Source: Pseudarthrobacter albicanus
Lineage (GTDB): Bacteria; Actinomycetota; Actinomycetes; Actinomycetales; Micrococcaceae
Reading direction: 5' to 3'
Assembly (NCBI RefSeq): GCF_018224015.1
Contig: NZ_JAGPOT010000061.1
Location: forward strand, 1 to 43,489
Length of the DNA stretch: 43,489 bases
Below, in pieces: positions 19,671-28,707 of the stretch. Under the pieces are notes generated by a model. It made no database searches. It was given only the letters and a program-made list of their open reading frames with translations, and was not told where the DNA came from. Each line of letters starts with the position of its first letter. Position 1 is the first letter of the stretch. The translations under genes and the position numbers were made by a program.

Positions 19671-21848
19671 ATGACGCCGGTCCATGGCGGCGCGACCGCG
19701 CCGGATGAACCCCTCCAGCTGTCCCTGCTCCACGGCTTCCCGCCGGCCCGCATGCCTGCCGCCGGCCCCGTCCTCGCGGCGGAACTGCCGGTGGCGCGGG
19801 TGCTGCTCGAATCCTCCCTCCCGCACCTGGACCGGCCGTTCGACTACAGCGTCCCGGCCAGCCTTGATGCCGCGGCGCAGCCCGGCACCCGGGTCAAGGT
19901 GAAGTTCAACGGCCAGGAGCTTCCCGGCTACCTCGTGGACAGGACTGCGGAATCCGACGCCGGACACACCCTGGTGCCGCTGCACAACGTCGTCTCGCCC
20001 GTACCGGTGCTCACGCCGGCCGTCCTTGAACTCGCCGGCCGGGTCGCCGCGCGGTACGCCGGAACGGTCAGCGACGTCCTGCGCGTCGCCGTGCCGCCCC
20101 GGATGGCCAAACTGGAAAAGGAGTTCGCGCCCGGCGGGCGCCTGGACCCGGCACTGTTCGCGGCCGGAACCGCTCCTGAAACTGCGGCAGAGACCGCGGC
20201 AGCACCGGCCGCGGGCTGGTCCGCCTACCGCAACGGCCCGGCCTTCCTCCAGCACCTGGCTGCGGGGGAGTCCCCGCGCGCCGTGCTGAGCCCGCTGCAG
20301 GGCTTCGGCCCGGCAGGCTGGCCGCACCTGGTGGCGCAGGCCGTCGCCGCCGTCCGCCTGTCCGGCCGCGGCGCAGTCGTCGTGGTACCCGACTACCGCG
20401 ACCTGGAGCGGGTGGAGGCCGCGCTCCTCGAACTCCTTCCCGCCGGCGACATCGCCCGCCTCGCCGCGGATGACGGCCAGACGCCCCGCTACCGGAGCTT
20501 CCTGCGGCTGCTCAGCGGCGCCGCCGGCGTCGCCGTCGGCACCCGCTCCGCCGCGTACGCGCCGGTCCACCGGCTCGGGCTCGTCATCTGCTGGGACGAT
20601 GGCGACGACCTCCACATCGAGCAACGCTCCCCGTACGCCCACACCCGCGAGGTGCTGCTGCTCCGTGCCGGCCAGGAGGGTGCCGCGTGCCTGCTTGCCG
20701 GCCACGCGCGCAGCACCGAGACGCAGCGGCTCGTCGAGTCCGGCTGGGCCTGGCCCGTCGAGGCGGAACGGACCGTCGTGCGGCGCACCGTCCCGCGGGT
20801 GCTCAACACGGCCGACAGCTTCGAGCTGGAGCATGATCCGCTGGCCCGGGTCGCCCGGCTGCCGGGCGCCGCCTGGCGTGCCGCCAAGGAGGGCCTGGAA
20901 CGGGGCCCCGTGCTCGTCCAGGTGGCCCGGTCCGGCTACGCCCCCTCGCTGGCCTGCGAAAACTGCCGTGAACCGGCACGCTGCACCGCCTGCAGAGGCC
21001 CGCTGGCCATCGCCGGGTCCAGCGGCAGCTCCGCGGTGCCGCAATGCCGCTGGTGCTCCACCCCCGCCCCCGCCTGGCGCTGCGGCACCTGCAACGGCAC
21101 CAGGCTCCGGCGGGGCGCCACGGGGGCGCTCCGGACCGCCGAGGAACTGGGCCGGGCCTTTCCCGGACAGCCGGTCGTCACGTCCTCCGGGGACCGCGTC
21201 CTGGCCGGCGTTCCTGACACCACGGCGCTTGTCGTGGCGACGGTAGGGGCCGAGCCGGTCGCCGCCGGAGGCTACGCCGCGGCCCTGCTGCTGGACGGTG
21301 ACTCGCTGCTGCGCCGGGAAAACCTCCGCGCCGGGGAAGACGCCGTCCGCCGCTGGTTCAACGCCGCCGCCCTCGTCCGCCCGGCACCGGACGGCGGCCT
21401 CGTGGTCATCACCGCCGACGACGCCGCCGGCGTCGGTGCCCTGCTGCGCTGGGATCCCGCCGGCTATGCCCGCCGGGAGCTGGACCTGCGGCAGGAGCTC
21501 CAGCTTCCACCGGCCGTGCGGATCGCGTCCGTCACCGGCGGCCGGACCGCCGTCGGGCATTTCACCCAGGCCATCGAACAGCGGCTGGGCGCGCAGGGGA
21601 TCATGCTGCGGACGGCAGGGCCCGCACCGCTGGTGCTCGCAGGGGCCCCAGCGGCCAGCGCCGGCAGCCCGGCGGCGGCGCGGCAGCCACCGCGGGAGGC
21701 CGGCGAGGACGTCCGGACGCTGATGTTCATCCCCTACGCCCAGGCCACGGAGGCCACCAGGGTGATGCGTGCGGTCAAGGCCGCCGCTGCCGCCAAACGC
21801 AGCGACGATCCTGTGCAACTGCGGCTCGACGGCGTCGACGTCCTCTAG
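19671..21848 (+). CDS. priA: PriA-like primosomal protein N', helicase-deficient form
   Basis: PriA restarts stalled replication forks. This 725-residue protein keeps the N-terminal DNA-binding domain (VLLESSLPHLDRPFDYSVPA, about residues 43-62) and the zinc-binding region with eight cysteines between residues 429 and 474 (CENCREPARCTAC and CRWC...CGTC). The Walker A motif expected in the helicase core is absent: the matching stretch reads AVVVVPDYRDLERVEAALLE without GxGKT. Loss of helicase motifs is known for actinobacterial PriA, so this is probably an assembly or loading factor rather than a motor. ATG 19671 has a strong GGGAGGGAGG upstream. It converges with and overlaps the glycosyltransferase gene by four bases. 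Confidence 0.9.
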   Translation: MTPVHGGATAPDEPLQLSLLHGFPPARMPAAGPVLAAELPVARVLLESSLPHLDRPFDYSVPASLDAAAQPGTRVKVKFNGQELPGYLVDRTAESDAGHTLVPLHNVVSPVPVLTPAVLELAGRVAARYAGTVSDVLRVAVPPRMAKLEKEFAPGGRLDPALFAAGTAPETAAETAAAPAAGWSAYRNGPAFLQHLAAGESPRAVLSPLQGFGPAGWPHLVAQAVAAVRLSGRGAVVVVPDYRDLERVEAALLELLPAGDIARLAADDGQTPRYRSFLRLLSGAAGVAVGTRSAAYAPVHRLGLVICWDDGDDLHIEQRSPYAHTREVLLLRAGQEGAACLLAGHARSTETQRLVESGWAWPVEAERTVVRRTVPRVLNTADSFELEHDPLARVARLPGAAWRAAKEGLERGPVLVQVARSGYAPSLACENCREPARCTACRGPLAIAGSSGSSAVPQCRWCSTPAPAWRCGTCNGTRLRRGATGALRTAEELGRAFPGQPVVTSSGDRVLAGVPDTTALVVATVGAEPVAAGGYAAALLLDGDSLLRRENLRAGEDAVRRWFNAAALVRPAPDGGLVVITADDAAGVGALLRWDPAGYARRELDLRQELQLPPAVRIASVTGGRTAVGHFTQAIEQRLGAQGIMLRTAGPAPLVLAGAPAASAGSPAAARQPPREAGEDVRTLMFIPYAQATEATRVMRAVKAAAAAKRSDDPVQLRLDGVDVL

Positions 21849-22945
21849 GAAAGTGTTCCCGGAGCACGCTTGCGGCCCCGCATCGCCACGGCCTCTGCGG
21901 CCGCGTCCACTAGCCGGCGCGCCGATTCGTCCCAGCTGAAGCCGGCGGCACGCTCCACCGAAAGCCGCGAGCGGGCCTTCCACAACTCCGGCTGCTCCAG
22001 CGTCCGCACGGCCTGGGCGAACTCCGGGGGTGAGTCCGGGTGCACGTAGCTGGCGGCGTCTCCGCCCACTTCCCGGAAGATCGGGATGTCGCTGGCGATG
22101 ACGGGGGTGCCGTGGGACATGGCCTCCACGAGCGGGAGCCCGTAGCCCTCCGCCCTGGACAGGCTGATCAGGGCGGTGGTGCGGGCCAGCATGGCCTCGT
22201 ACTCGGCGTCGGTGACGCCGTTGTGGAACACGATCCTCGCGCCGTCCGGGGCCAGCTGCTCCAGCTCGGCGCGGCGCTCCGGGCTGATCCGGCTCAGCAG
22301 GTGCAGGGTCATGTCCGGCAGTTCCGCCATGCCCCTGATCATGGTCTCGACGTTCTTATAGGGCATGAACGAACCCATGTAGAGCAGCGTCTTGTCCGCG
22401 CCCGCCCCGGGGTCCCGGGGCGTATGGCCGTGCTGCGGGGCGTTGCCCACGATCCGGACGGGCCGCTTCGTGAGCCGGTACTTCGCGATCAGGGCCGCGG
22501 TGGTGGAGCTGATCGTTGCGACGACGTCGGCCCGGTTCAGCAGGAGGCGCTGCGGCCAGAAGGCCTTGTGGTACAGGCGCCAGAGAACCCGGACCGGGGC
22601 CGGCAGGAACCCGGGCGGCGCCGGGTGCTCGTAGTAGATCAGATCGTGCAGCGTCAGCACCAGGGCGTACTTCCGGCCCCAGGTCCCCATCGTCTGCATG
22701 GGGCAGACCACGACGTCGGCGCCGAGCCTGTTGACCCTCGCCGCCACGAACAGCTCGGCGGGGGAGAGCGGGCTGTTGATCAGGGTGTACGGCACATCGG
22801 GCAGGAGCGCCAGCTGGCGGACGTCGCTGATGAGCATGGAGACATCCGCGATCCTTGCCGCCGCCGCGATGAGGCTGGCGCCGTAGCGGCTGATGCCGTC
22901 GTGCTGGTCCAGCCTGGTGAAGCGGGCATCGATCAGAATTTTCAC
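21845..22945 (-). CDS. GT4-family glycosyltransferase
   Basis: The 366-residue GT-B-fold enzyme probably transfers a sugar from a nucleotide donor onto a lipid or polymer at the cytoplasmic face of the membrane. It starts MKILIDARFTRLDQHDGISR, and the C-terminal domain has LYMGSFMPYKNVETMIRG and the E-x7-E donor motif AEGYGLPLVEAMSHGTPVIA. The pattern resembles mannosyl- and glucosyltransferases of group 1; the sugar cannot be read from sequence. The start is GTG at 22945, overlapping the hydrolase stop (GTGA). It is the last gene of the aldo/keto reductase-hydrolase-transferase group and overlaps priA tail to tail. Confidence 0.88.
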   Translation of the reverse strand: MKILIDARFTRLDQHDGISRYGASLIAAAARIADVSMLISDVRQLALLPDVPYTLINSPLSPAELFVAARVNRLGADVVVCPMQTMGTWGRKYALVLTLHDLIYYEHPAPPGFLPAPVRVLWRLYHKAFWPQRLLLNRADVVATISSTTAALIAKYRLTKRPVRIVGNAPQHGHTPRDPGAGADKTLLYMGSFMPYKNVETMIRGMAELPDMTLHLLSRISPERRAELEQLAPDGARIVFHNGVTDAEYEAMLARTTALISLSRAEGYGLPLVEAMSHGTPVIASDIPIFREVGGDAASYVHPDSPPEFAQAVRTLEQPELWKARSRLSVERAAGFSWDESARRLVDAAAEAVAMRGRKRAPGTLS

Positions 22946-23868
22946 GCGGTGTGGTCCTTCAGGAAGCGCCGGATGAAGCCCGCGGCAGGTTCCGGGGTTT
23001 CGTAGTGGATCAGATGCCCGACGCCCGGAATGACTTCCAGGGTCCCGTCCGGGAGCAGCGCCACGAGCTTGTGCTGGTCGGGGAGCATGGCGATCTCGTC
23101 CTTTTCCCCGGCGATCAGCAGCACGGGAAGCGTCAGGGCGCGGGCCACCTCGGACACATTGCTGCCGACGGAGGCCTTGAAGGCCTCCAGCAGGCTGTCC
23201 CTGTCGGCGAAGGCGGCGAAGTAGGCGCTGTGCTGGGCGTGGACAAACCGCCGGAGGTCCCTGTCCCTGGTCTTGGCCATGGCCTCGCTCATCGCCCGGA
23301 CGATCAGCTGGCTGCGGAGCAGCGCGAGTCCGAGCCGCGCAGGGAGGCGTGCGGCGGCCTCGTAATACAGCACGGCAAGCTTGGTCATGACGCCTTTGGG
23401 CCCCTCGAGGGCGGGGGCCGCAATCGGGTTGATCAGGATCAGCTCCGAGACTGCGCCGGGGTTGGCCGCCACGAAGTGGCCCGCGACGATCGAGCCGAAG
23501 GAATGTCCCAGCAGCACCGTCTCCGGGCCCAGGCCCAGGGCAGCCATGAAACCGCCGATGAACCGGCCGTAGCGGTCGACACTGTGTCCGCCGCCCTCGA
23601 ACGCGGCGGAGCTGCCGAACCCGGGGAGGTCAGGCATGATGAGGCGCATGTCCGGCAGCTGGTCGGCCACCCGGAGCAGGCCGTGGTGGTCGCCGCGGAA
23701 ACCGTGGATGACCAGGATGGTCCTGGTCTCCGGGGTCACGACGACGGGCTCGTAGCTCCAGTAGGCGACCCTGCCCCCGTCGAGGTCCACCGCCGCTGCC
23801 CGGGTGCGGGCGGCGAGCTCAGCACTGAAAAGGGGCGCGGGGGTGGGCACAGTGTCCACGTGTTCCAT
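22942..23868 (-). CDS. Alpha/beta hydrolase
   Basis: The 308-residue cytoplasmic hydrolase has the alpha/beta fold. Oxyanion region is ILVIHGFRGDHHGLL, nucleophile elbow VLLGHSFGSIVAGH (Ser), acid in GEKDEIAMLPDQH, and catalytic His in GVGHLIHYETPE. The substrate is unknown; esterase, lipase or lactonase are possible. The start MEHVDTVPTPAP (ATG 23868) is used because the frame upstream belongs to the aldo/keto reductase antisense reading. It begins 11 bases after the aldo/keto reductase stop, and its TGA overlaps the glycosyltransferase GTG, so the three genes form one transcript. Confidence 0.9.
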   Translation of the reverse strand: MEHVDTVPTPAPLFSAELAARTRAAAVDLDGGRVAYWSYEPVVVTPETRTILVIHGFRGDHHGLLRVADQLPDMRLIMPDLPGFGSSAAFEGGGHSVDRYGRFIGGFMAALGLGPETVLLGHSFGSIVAGHFVAANPGAVSELILINPIAAPALEGPKGVMTKLAVLYYEAAARLPARLGLALLRSQLIVRAMSEAMAKTRDRDLRRFVHAQHSAYFAAFADRDSLLEAFKASVGSNVSEVARALTLPVLLIAGEKDEIAMLPDQHKLVALLPDGTLEVIPGVGHLIHYETPEPAAGFIRRFLKDHTA

Positions 23869-23879
23869 TCGTTCGGATC

Positions 23880-24758
23880 CTAGTTGACGGTGTCGGGGTG
23901 GGAGCCGGTGCGGACGCCACGCTCCAGGGCGGCAAGGGCTTCCATATCCGCCGCATCGAGGGCGAAGCCGAAGACGTCCAGGTTCTCCCGGAGCCGCGCG
24001 TAGGAGCTCGCCTTCGGGATGACGGCATTGCCCAGCTGGACGTGCCACCGGAGGATGATCTGCGCCGCGGTCCGGCCGTGCGCCGCAGCAAGCTCCAGCA
24101 CCACCGGGTCCTGCAGGACCCGGCCGCGGCCGAGCGGGCTCCATGCCTCGGTGGTGATGCCGAGCTTGCGGTGCAGGGACCGCAGCTCCTCCTGCTGGAG
24201 CCAGGGATGGAGCTCGACCTGGTTCACGGCGGGGACCACCTCCGCGGATTCCAGCAGATGGTCCAGGTGGGCGGGCTGGAAATTGGAGACGCCGATCGCC
24301 CGCACCTTGCCCTCGCGGTACAGCGTTTCCAGGGCCCGGTAGCTCTCCGTGTAGAGCCCGCGCGCGGCGCACGGCCAGTGGATCAGGTACAGGTCCACGT
24401 ATTCCAGGCCGAGGTTGGAGATCGTGGTGTCGAAGGCGCGCAGGGTGGCATCGTAGCCCTGGTCGTCGTTCCACACCTTGGTCGTGACGAACAGGTCCTC
24501 GCGCGAGAGCGCCGGAAAGGCTTCGCCTGAACCTCCCCGGGCGTCATCGCTGGCGGAGAATCCGGACAGCGCCCCGATGCCCCTGCCGACGCCGGTTTCG
24601 TTGCCGTACATGGCGGCGGTGTCGAAGTGCCGGTAGCCGGCTTCCAGGGCCATCGTGACGATTCCGGCGGCCTCCGCCGGGGGAACCTTGTAGAGCCCGA
24701 TTCCCAACTGGTCGATGAGGACGCCATTGTTGAGGCCGAGCCGGGGCGAGGGTTTCAT
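23880..24758 (-). CDS. Aldo/keto reductase
   Basis: The 292-residue NADPH-dependent oxidoreductase has a TIM barrel. The catalytic tetrad is visible: Asp and Tyr in HFDTAAMYGNE, Lys in TTKVWND and His in LIHWP. Later motifs GVSNFQPAHLDHLL, NQVELHPW and the NADP-binding VIPKASSYARLRENLDVF are typical of the 2,5-diketo-gluconate reductase-like group. An unusual short insertion (GFSASDDARGGSGEAF) follows GRGIGAL. The ATG lies seven bases after TAAAGT (minus strand, 24766-24771), again suggesting a leaderless transcript. It heads the three-gene group with the hydrolase and glycosyltransferase. Confidence 0.92.
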   Translation of the reverse strand: MKPSPRLGLNNGVLIDQLGIGLYKVPPAEAAGIVTMALEAGYRHFDTAAMYGNETGVGRGIGALSGFSASDDARGGSGEAFPALSREDLFVTTKVWNDDQGYDATLRAFDTTISNLGLEYVDLYLIHWPCAARGLYTESYRALETLYREGKVRAIGVSNFQPAHLDHLLESAEVVPAVNQVELHPWLQQEELRSLHRKLGITTEAWSPLGRGRVLQDPVVLELAAAHGRTAAQIILRWHVQLGNAVIPKASSYARLRENLDVFGFALDAADMEALAALERGVRTGSHPDTVN

Positions 24759-24771
24759 AGCATTGACTTTA
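24759..24771 (-). promoter_or_regulatory. Possible leaderless promoter of the aldo/keto reductase
   Basis: Minus-strand TAAAGT (24766-24771) is followed by CAATGCT and the ATG at 24758. No Shine-Dalgarno is present. A -35 element is not obvious. Confidence 0.4.
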
Positions 24772-24818
24772 CCGACTCCGCGGCCTGCCGCCCCAAGGGA
24801 CAGGCCGTCCCGGCACGA

Positions 24819-25781
24819 TCAGGACAGCCCGTCGAACCTGACCAGGCGCCGGGCGCTGGCCTCGTCCAGGATCAGGTCGGTGGCCAGGCCCGCGGCCAGC
24901 GCGCCGCGCAGCCCGTTGATCTTGGAGGCACCGGACACCACACAGATACGACGCCGCACCTGGCGGAGCTGGGCGAGGTCCGGGCCCGTGGAGCGTTCGT
25001 TGAGGGTGATCCCGTCCGTGGAGCCGTCCGCCCGGAAGAAGACCGTGGCGACGTCCCCCACAACGTCGGAACGGGCCAGCACGGACAGGTCATCCTCGTC
25101 CAGGTAGCCGCCGGCATAGACATGGCTCGGGTAGTCGGCGTCGACCGATCCGACACCGAAAATCGCGATGCTCATTCGTGACTGCAGCTTCAGGACCCGT
25201 TGAACACTGCGCTCATTCCACATGGCCGTTTTGGTCGCGGCGTGGTCGAAGAACGCCGGGACCGGGAACTGCTCCACCCGTGCATCGTACGCGCGGCCGA
25301 AGCGCCGCATGATGTCCGAGGCGTACGTGATGCCCGTGGTCTGCATGTTCCCGGCGCCGTTGAGCTGGACGACCACGCTGTCGTGGGTGATCTTCCGCGT
25401 CAGGTGCCGGCTCACGGCGCTCAGGGTGGAGCCCCACGCCACCCCGATGATGGCGTTGGAGTCCACCAGCGGGCCGATCGTCCGGGCTGCCTGCATGGCC
25501 ACGCGGTCCAGTGTTTCCGCCTCATTGAGCGTGTCCACGACGGGAACAACGTGCACATCCACCTTGTAGTCGGCCCGGATCATGCTCTCCAGTTCGGGCC
25601 CGGTGTCCAGCGGGCTGCGGATCTGGATCTGCACGAGACCGGATTCGCGGGCCGCCGACAGGAGCCGCGAAACCGTGGACCGGGACGTCCGGAGTTCGCG
25701 GGCGATCGCGTCCATGGTCAGGTCCTGAAGGTAATACAGCTGGGCCGCGCGGAGGGCGTCGGAGTGGCGCGAGGGTGTCAT
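24819..25781 (-). CDS. SorC/DeoR-type sugar-binding transcriptional regulator
   Basis: The 320-residue regulator has an N-terminal helix-turn-helix (YYLQDLTMDAIARELRTSRS then TVSRLLSAARESGLV, about residues 13-48) and a SorC sugar-phosphate-binding domain (about 60-318). The latter has VDSNAIIGVAWGSTLSAVSR, VQLNGAGN and GVGSVDADYPS motifs that resemble the phosphate-sugar isomerase-like fold. It is divergent from glpD with 123 bases between start codons, so glycerol 3-phosphate or a related polyol phosphate is the likely effector by context. I chose ATG 25781, with GGA-rich sequence five to ten bases upstream; an in-frame GTG at 25799 lies inside the palindromic operator candidate. Confidence 0.9.
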   Translation of the reverse strand: MTPSRHSDALRAAQLYYLQDLTMDAIARELRTSRSTVSRLLSAARESGLVQIQIRSPLDTGPELESMIRADYKVDVHVVPVVDTLNEAETLDRVAMQAARTIGPLVDSNAIIGVAWGSTLSAVSRHLTRKITHDSVVVQLNGAGNMQTTGITYASDIMRRFGRAYDARVEQFPVPAFFDHAATKTAMWNERSVQRVLKLQSRMSIAIFGVGSVDADYPSHVYAGGYLDEDDLSVLARSDVVGDVATVFFRADGSTDGITLNERSTGPDLAQLRQVRRRICVVSGASKINGLRGALAAGLATDLILDEASARRLVRFDGLS

Positions 25782-25794
25782 TACTTTTCCGTCC

Positions 25795-25844
25795 TGCACG
25801 TTTGTGCATAGAGCTTGACTCCATTTTCCATTACTCCAAACAAT
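25795..25844. promoter_or_regulatory. Divergent sorC-type/glpD control region
   Basis: A perfect inverted repeat TGCAC-GTTT-GTGCA lies at 25795-25808 next to the regulator start and is a good candidate operator. On the plus strand TTGACT (25815-25820) and AACAAT (25839-25844) with an 18-base spacer could drive glpD. The two ACTCCA copies (25818-25823 and 25833-25838) lie in the spacer. Confidence 0.5.
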
Positions 25845-25904
25845 AGTGTTGAACGGCGCCGCGCCCTAGGGCTCGGCGCATCTGGCCAAACCCAAGGAGC
25901 AGTA

Positions 25905-27758
25905 TTGGGACACAAGGATTCATCCCGCATCCCGGCCCCCGCCGGCGGCCGCGCAGCGGTGCAGAAGCTGCGGACGCGGCGGCACGCGCAGGTGCTCATC
26001 ATCGGTGGCGGCATCAACGGGGTGGGCACCTTCCGGGACCTGGCACTGCAAGGTGTGGACGTGGCCCTCGTCGAACGCGGCGACTATTGCCAGGGCGCCA
26101 GCGGCGCCTCCTCGCACATGATCCATGGCGGCATCCGGTACCTCGAAAACGGCGAATTCCGCCTCGTGCGGGAGTCCGTGGTCGAGCGCAACCGCCTCCT
26201 GCGCATCGCTCCCCACTATGTAAAACCGCTGCAGACCACCATTCCCATTTTCAGCACCTTCTCCGGCGTCCTCGCCGCACCGCTGCGCTTCCTGACCCAC
26301 AGGCGACAGGGCACACCCCGGGAGCGCGGAGCCTTCCTGATCAAACTCGGCCTGGGCCTGTACGACTTCTTCTCCCGCGACGGCGGCCCGGTGCCGCGGC
26401 ACCAGTTCCGCGGCCGCCGGCATTCCCTCGCCGAGCTGCCACGGCTGCACCCGGGCGTGAAGTACACCGCAACGTACTTCGACGCCTCGGTGCACAACCC
26501 GGAGCGGCTGACCCTCGACGTGCTGCAGGACGGTGAAAAGGCCGGCGCGGCAGGCGGCACGGCCCGCGCCAGCAACTACGTCTCGCTAGTTTCCGGGCCG
26601 GCCGGCGGAGCCGGAACGGGAACCGGGGCCGGAACGGGAACCGGGGCCGGAACGGGCGGTACCGTCAGGCTCCGCGATGAGCTCACCGGGGAGGACTTCG
26701 ACTTCACTGCGGACGTCATCGTGAACACCACCGGTGCCTGGGTCGACCTGACCAACCAGGCCATGGGCGCGGCCTCGTCGTTCATGGGCGGCACCAAGGG
26801 CTCGCACATTGTGCTGGACCACCCGGAACTGCTGGCGGCGTGCAACGGACGGGAGATCTACTTCGAACACGCCGACGGCCGGATCGTGCTGATCTACCCG
26901 ATGGGGGACCGGGTCCTCGTGGGCACCACCGACGTGGAGGCGGACCTGGCCGAGGACGCCGTCTGCACCGAAGCCGAGATCGACTACTTCTTTGACCTGA
27001 TCGGCCAGGTGTTCCCGGAGGTGGCGGTGGGCCGCGGGCAGATCGTCTATTCCTTCGCGGGCGTGCGCCCCCTGCCGAAGCACGACGCCACCCAGCCCGG
27101 CTTCGTCAGCCGGGACTACCGGATCGAACGCCGCGCCGGGTCCGCCGGCGGCGCAACGGGCGCGGCGGCAGCCGGCGGCGCCGTCGTCCTCAGCCTCGTG
27201 GGCGGCAAATGGACCACCTTCCGGGCCCTGGCCGAACACCTGAGCAATGACATCCTCGCCGAACTCGGCATGGAACGGAAGGTCTCGACGGCGAAGCTCC
27301 CCATCGGCGGCGGCGCGGGCTTCCCGGACACTGAGGACGGCATCCAGCGCTGGATCAAGGCGCACATGGCAGCAGGCCGCGGTGCCGACCGCACCGCCGG
27401 GCTGCTGGTCCGGTACGGGACCCGTGCCGCGGACGTCATCGCCTTCCTCGACGGCGCGCCGGACAGCGACGGGAACAGTGCGCCGGACCGGCTCCTGCAC
27501 TCCACCCGTGAACTCAGCGTCCGCGAACTGGAGTTCATGGCGCAGAACGAGCAGATCGGGCACCTGATCGACGTCCTGATCCGCCGCACCCCGCTTGCTT
27601 TCCGCGGCCTGGTGACCGGCGAACTGCTCAACGAAGTTGCCGGTCTCCTGTCCGGCCCGCTCGGCTGGGACGCGGCAACGCGGGCCTGGGAAATCAGCCA
27701 CGCCCAGGAGGTGCTCCAGCGGTTCCACGGCGTCCGGGTCCACAGCCTGGTCGCCTGA
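25905..27758 (+). CDS. glpD: Aerobic glycerol-3-phosphate dehydrogenase
   Basis: GlpD oxidises glycerol 3-phosphate to dihydroxyacetone phosphate and passes electrons to the quinone pool at the membrane. The 617-residue flavoprotein has the FAD dinucleotide motif VLIIGGGINGVGTFRDLALQ, SGASSHMIHGGIRYLE, and the later FAGVRPLPKHD and SLVGGKWTTFRALAEHL motifs; a C-terminal DAO domain follows. I chose TTG 25905 because AAGGAG lies five bases upstream; the frame is open back to 25815, but that would cover the promoter. Two Gly/Ala/Thr-rich inserts are unusual: GTGTGAGTGTGAGTGG (from an 18-base repeat) and GSAGGATGAAAAGGA. The first falls between family-conserved segments and is probably surface-exposed. 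Confidence 0.95.
   Translation: MGHKDSSRIPAPAGGRAAVQKLRTRRHAQVLIIGGGINGVGTFRDLALQGVDVALVERGDYCQGASGASSHMIHGGIRYLENGEFRLVRESVVERNRLLRIAPHYVKPLQTTIPIFSTFSGVLAAPLRFLTHRRQGTPRERGAFLIKLGLGLYDFFSRDGGPVPRHQFRGRRHSLAELPRLHPGVKYTATYFDASVHNPERLTLDVLQDGEKAGAAGGTARASNYVSLVSGPAGGAGTGTGAGTGTGAGTGGTVRLRDELTGEDFDFTADVIVNTTGAWVDLTNQAMGAASSFMGGTKGSHIVLDHPELLAACNGREIYFEHADGRIVLIYPMGDRVLVGTTDVEADLAEDAVCTEAEIDYFFDLIGQVFPEVAVGRGQIVYSFAGVRPLPKHDATQPGFVSRDYRIERRAGSAGGATGAAAAGGAVVLSLVGGKWTTFRALAEHLSNDILAELGMERKVSTAKLPIGGGAGFPDTEDGIQRWIKAHMAAGRGADRTAGLLVRYGTRAADVIAFLDGAPDSDGNSAPDRLLHSTRELSVRELEFMAQNEQIGHLIDVLIRRTPLAFRGLVTGELLNEVAGLLSGPLGWDAATRAWEISHAQEVLQRFHGVRVHSLVA
26610..26656 (+). repeat. 18-base tandem repeat inside glpD
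   Basis: The unit GCCGGAACGGGAACCGGG occurs 2.6 times in frame (26610-26627, 26628-26645, partial to 26656). It codes a Gly-Thr-Gly-Ala repeat. Confidence 0.9.
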
Positions 27759-27918
27759 CACGACTTGCGGGACCGGGCAGGGAAGCCCGGGAGCAAGGAC
27801 TGCACGGTCCGCCCCGGCGGCCGGCGCAGTGGCCGGCCGGCGGCGCCAACGCAAGGCCGGCAGCACGGCCCTTCAAACCCGCGAAGGGCCGACAACAGAA
27901 AATAGAGGAGAGTCAAAG

Positions 27919-28659
27919 ATGTCTCTTGGATTAGTTTTCCTGTCTGAAGTATTCGGAACCATGATGCTCACCCTGCTGGGTTGCGGCGTGGTGGCCAACG
28001 TTGCGCTGAAGGGCACGAAGGGCAACGCTGGTGGTTTCCACCTGGTGAACTGGGGCTGGGGCCTCGCGGTCATGGCTGGTGTGTTTGTTGCTGCCAAGTC
28101 CGGGGCCCATCTGAACCCCGCCGTGACTCTGGGCATCGTGTCCAGCGGTGCTAAGGAATTTGTCCCCGGCATTCCCGTTGATGCCGCATCGATCTTTACC
28201 TACTTTGGCGGGGAACTGGTGGGTGCCTTCATCGGTGCCGTGGTCTGCTGGCTGGCCTACAAGCAGCACTTCGACGAGGAGCCGCTGGCCGCCAGCAAGC
28301 TGGCGGTGTTCTCCACCGGTCCGGCCCTGCGCAGCTATGGCTGGAACGTTGTCACGGAAATCATTGGAACCTTCGTGCTGGTCTTCGTGATCCTGATGTT
28401 CGGCAAGAGCGCCGCCAGCCTTGGCCCGCTGCCGGTTGCCTTGTTGGTTGTGGGCATCGGCGCTTCCCTCGGCGGGCCGACCGGCTACGCCATCAACCCC
28501 GCCCGTGACGTGGGCCCGCGCATCGCCCACGCCCTGCTTCCCATCAAGGGCAAGGGGTCCAGCGACTGGGCCTACTCCTGGGTGCCGATTGTCGGACCGA
28601 TCATCGGCGGCGTGCTGGGCGGCCTGATGTCCCAGTGGGTTCCGATAGTCGTCAAGTAG
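27919..28659 (+). CDS. glpF: Glycerol uptake facilitator (aquaglyceroporin)
   Basis: GlpF lets glycerol diffuse across the cytoplasmic membrane. The 246-residue MIP-family channel has six hydrophobic helices and the two half-helix motifs HLNPAV and INPARD. The Asp after the second NPAR motif marks the glycerol-permeable branch rather than water-only aquaporins. ATG 27919 has GAGGAGAG eight bases upstream; the longer open frame from 27637 is antisense overlap with the glpD end. It lies 160 bases after glpD, a spacer with GC-rich partial inverted repeats but no clear terminator, and 48 bases before glpK. Confidence 0.94.
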   Translation: MSLGLVFLSEVFGTMMLTLLGCGVVANVALKGTKGNAGGFHLVNWGWGLAVMAGVFVAAKSGAHLNPAVTLGIVSSGAKEFVPGIPVDAASIFTYFGGELVGAFIGAVVCWLAYKQHFDEEPLAASKLAVFSTGPALRSYGWNVVTEIIGTFVLVFVILMFGKSAASLGPLPVALLVVGIGASLGGPTGYAINPARDVGPRIAHALLPIKGKGSSDWAYSWVPIVGPIIGGVLGGLMSQWVPIVVK

Positions 28660-28707
28660 TCCCCGCGTCAAGATTTCCTGCATCCGTTCCTACAGAAAGA
28701 AACAACG

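Noticed and set aside
22942..24474. A 510-residue hydrolase with a long N-terminal domain
   Set aside because: The upstream part is another-frame reading of the aldo/keto reductase gene; ATG 23868 starts the recognisable hydrolase.
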